From Fen-1258 sp964595365 (GTDB lineage Bacteria; Bacteroidota; Ignavibacteria; Ignavibacteriales; Melioribacteraceae): a stretch of 5,542 bases of DNA. The notes under the pieces were generated by a model that saw nothing but the letters and a program-made list of their open reading frames with translations, had not been told where the DNA came from and made no database searches. How positions within the stretch are numbered: the stretch's first letter is position 1; every line of letters begins with the position of its first letter. Location of the stretch: contig CAZQQC010000155.1 in assembly GCA_964595365.1 (NCBI GenBank), positions 1 to 5,542 on the forward strand, given 5' to 3'. Shown in pieces: positions 4,829-5,542 of the stretch. Position numbers and translations under genes: made by a program.

Positions 4829-5311
4829 TTATGATAATTTTTTAAGAACCGATTGAATGGAATTGTAATTCGGTTCTTCGCCTGCATTCTCCAACACTTC
4901 AGCGTATTGAATTACTCCTCTTTTGTCAACAACAAAAGCCGATCTTTTGGCAACGCCTTTCATATCCCACTTGCCCGCCAACCACAAATCATAAAACGCT
5001 CCATACTTTGGTGCAACTTCTTTGTTGAAATCGCTCAAGAGAGGAAAATTAAATTGGTGCCTATCGACCCACATTTTTTGAGCAAACGGACTATCGACAC
5101 TAATTGCTAGGACTTGAGCATTAAGATTTTCATAGTCCTTCATGCTGTCTCTTGTTGAACATAATTCTTTTTCACAAACAGTGGTGCCAACGGCAGGGAA
5201 AAAAAGTATTACAACATTACTCTTGCCCTTGAAACTACCGAGAGATACGGCTTCATTATTTGTATTTCGTAATGTAAAATCGGGTGCAGTATCGCCAACT
5301 TTTACAGACAT
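4829..5311 (-). CDS. AhpC/TSA-family peroxiredoxin (redoxin-domain, AhpE-like)
   Basis: A 160-residue cytosolic peroxiredoxin. The active site FFPAVGTTVCEKELCSTRD has Pro39, Thr43 and the peroxidatic Cys46 in the PxxxTxxC order. A second Cys at 51 could resolve it within the same helix. The conserved Arg123 lies in KRSAFVVD. A typical N-terminus, VKVGDTAPDFTLRN, and the SVDSPFAQKMW and FPLLSDFNKEVAPKYG segments match AhpE-like peroxiredoxins. The segment AFYDLWLAGKWDMKGV (105-120) replaces the shorter loop seen in the Bcp paralogue downstream. The start is clear: AAAGGAG lies 6 nt before the ATG. It follows dodecin by 14 nt and is probably co-transcribed with it. The reducing partner cannot be read from the sequence. 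Whether transcription continues through the inverted-repeat element into bcp is uncertain. Confidence 0.92.
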   Translation of the reverse strand: MSVKVGDTAPDFTLRNTNNEAVSLGSFKGKSNVVILFFPAVGTTVCEKELCSTRDSMKDYENLNAQVLAISVDSPFAQKMWVDRHQFNFPLLSDFNKEVAPKYGAFYDLWLAGKWDMKGVAKRSAFVVDKRGVIQYAEVLENAGEEPNYNSIQSVLKKLS

Positions 5312-5325
5312 CTTAAACTCCTTTC

Positions 5326-5529
5326 TTAATCTTTAAATTTTCTACCGATTCGAACTTTGACCTGGAATTCAATCTTTCCATCCGTGGTTAATCTGCCGCG
5401 CTGTTCAATTACTTCAAACCAGCCGACTTTCTTTTCAGAATTCGCCTCCGAAACAACTTCTTTGACAGCCTCCGAAATACCTTCGCTGGAAATTCCAACC
5501 CGTTCAATAATTTCGAATGTCTTTGACAT
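5326..5529 (-). CDS. Dodecin, small flavin-binding storage protein
   Basis: A complete 67-residue protein with the beta-alpha-beta-beta pattern of dodecins, which assemble into hollow dodecamers that bind FMN or riboflavin (and in some bacteria CoA) and limit flavin photoreactivity. The signature is visible: FEIIERVGISSEGISEAVKE at 5-24, then GWFEVIEQRGRL (36-47), with Trp37 expected to stack on the isoalloxazine ring. GKIEFQVKVRIG (51-62) follows, with Gln56 as the likely flavin hydrogen-bonding residue. Length is standard for the family. The ATG has a strong AAAGGGG site 5 nt upstream. It precedes the AhpE-like peroxiredoxin by 14 nt, which suggests a shared transcript. The promoter would lie beyond the right edge, with only 13 bp of upstream sequence in view. 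Confidence 0.93.
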   Translation of the reverse strand: MSKTFEIIERVGISSEGISEAVKEVVSEANSEKKVGWFEVIEQRGRLTTDGKIEFQVKVRIGRKFKD

Positions 5530-5542
5530 ATTAACCCCTTTC

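Noticed and set aside
4684..4887. 67-codon minus-strand reading frame spanning the inverted-repeat element
   Set aside because: It overlaps the end of the AhpE-like gene in another frame, has no ribosome site at its start, is Arg/Phe/Tyr-biased as expected of translated AT-rich spacer, and runs through both inverted-repeat arms.
1..5542. CRISPR array, integrase, transposase or toxin-antitoxin pair
   Set aside because: No regularly spaced repeats are visible, and every substantial coding region is accounted for by regulatory, peroxiredoxin, flavin or pterin genes.

Overview
The window is AT-rich and tightly packed. It looks like chromosomal DNA from a free-living bacterium of the Bacteroidota/Chlorobi/Ignavibacteria (FCB) assemblage. 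That placement is an inference from three things: the style of the ECF sigma / zinc-less anti-sigma / Spy-like trio, the Chlorobium-like C-terminus of the SDR enzyme, and the low GC. I made no taxonomic search. No phage genes, transposase or CRISPR array is visible, and every stretch longer than 300 bases carries a gene.

Left part (1-2400), envelope-stress regulation. The window opens inside a tRNA-Leu(GAG) gene on the minus strand, cut by the left edge. Upstream of it, also on the minus strand, is a three-gene operon: an ECF sigma factor (1203-1754), a single-pass anti-sigma-like membrane protein without zinc ligands (608-1216), and a small exported LTxxQ (Spy/CpxP-like) protein (117-599). 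A 133-bp divergent promoter region separates it from a second exported Spy/CpxP-like gene on the plus strand (1888-2376). The simplest reading is a stress circuit: the sigma factor is held at the membrane, and one or both Spy-like proteins act as periplasmic sensor or chaperone output. A hairpin terminator at 2415-2466 closes the plus-strand gene and also the minus-strand operon that converges on it.

Right part (2466-5529), a minus-strand redox and pterin block. Read 5'->3' on the minus strand it runs: dodecin, an AhpC/TSA-type peroxiredoxin, a 108-bp region bounded by 18-bp inverted repeats, a Bcp/PrxQ peroxiredoxin, a 6-pyruvoyl-tetrahydropterin synthase (PTPS), GTP cyclohydrolase I (FolE), and a short-chain dehydrogenase. 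The last four genes have junctions of -1 to 3 nt and surely form one transcript.

The most interesting point is that PTPS carries the long Cys-x5-His-Gly-His signature of the animal-type enzyme rather than the Cys-x3-His-Gly-His of QueD. The terminal SDR ends in a motif that I recall from the Chlorobium sepiapterin reductase. FolE, PTPS and sepiapterin reductase are the three steps from GTP to tetrahydrobiopterin, so this operon plausibly encodes a complete bacterial biopterin pathway co-expressed with a thiol peroxidase.
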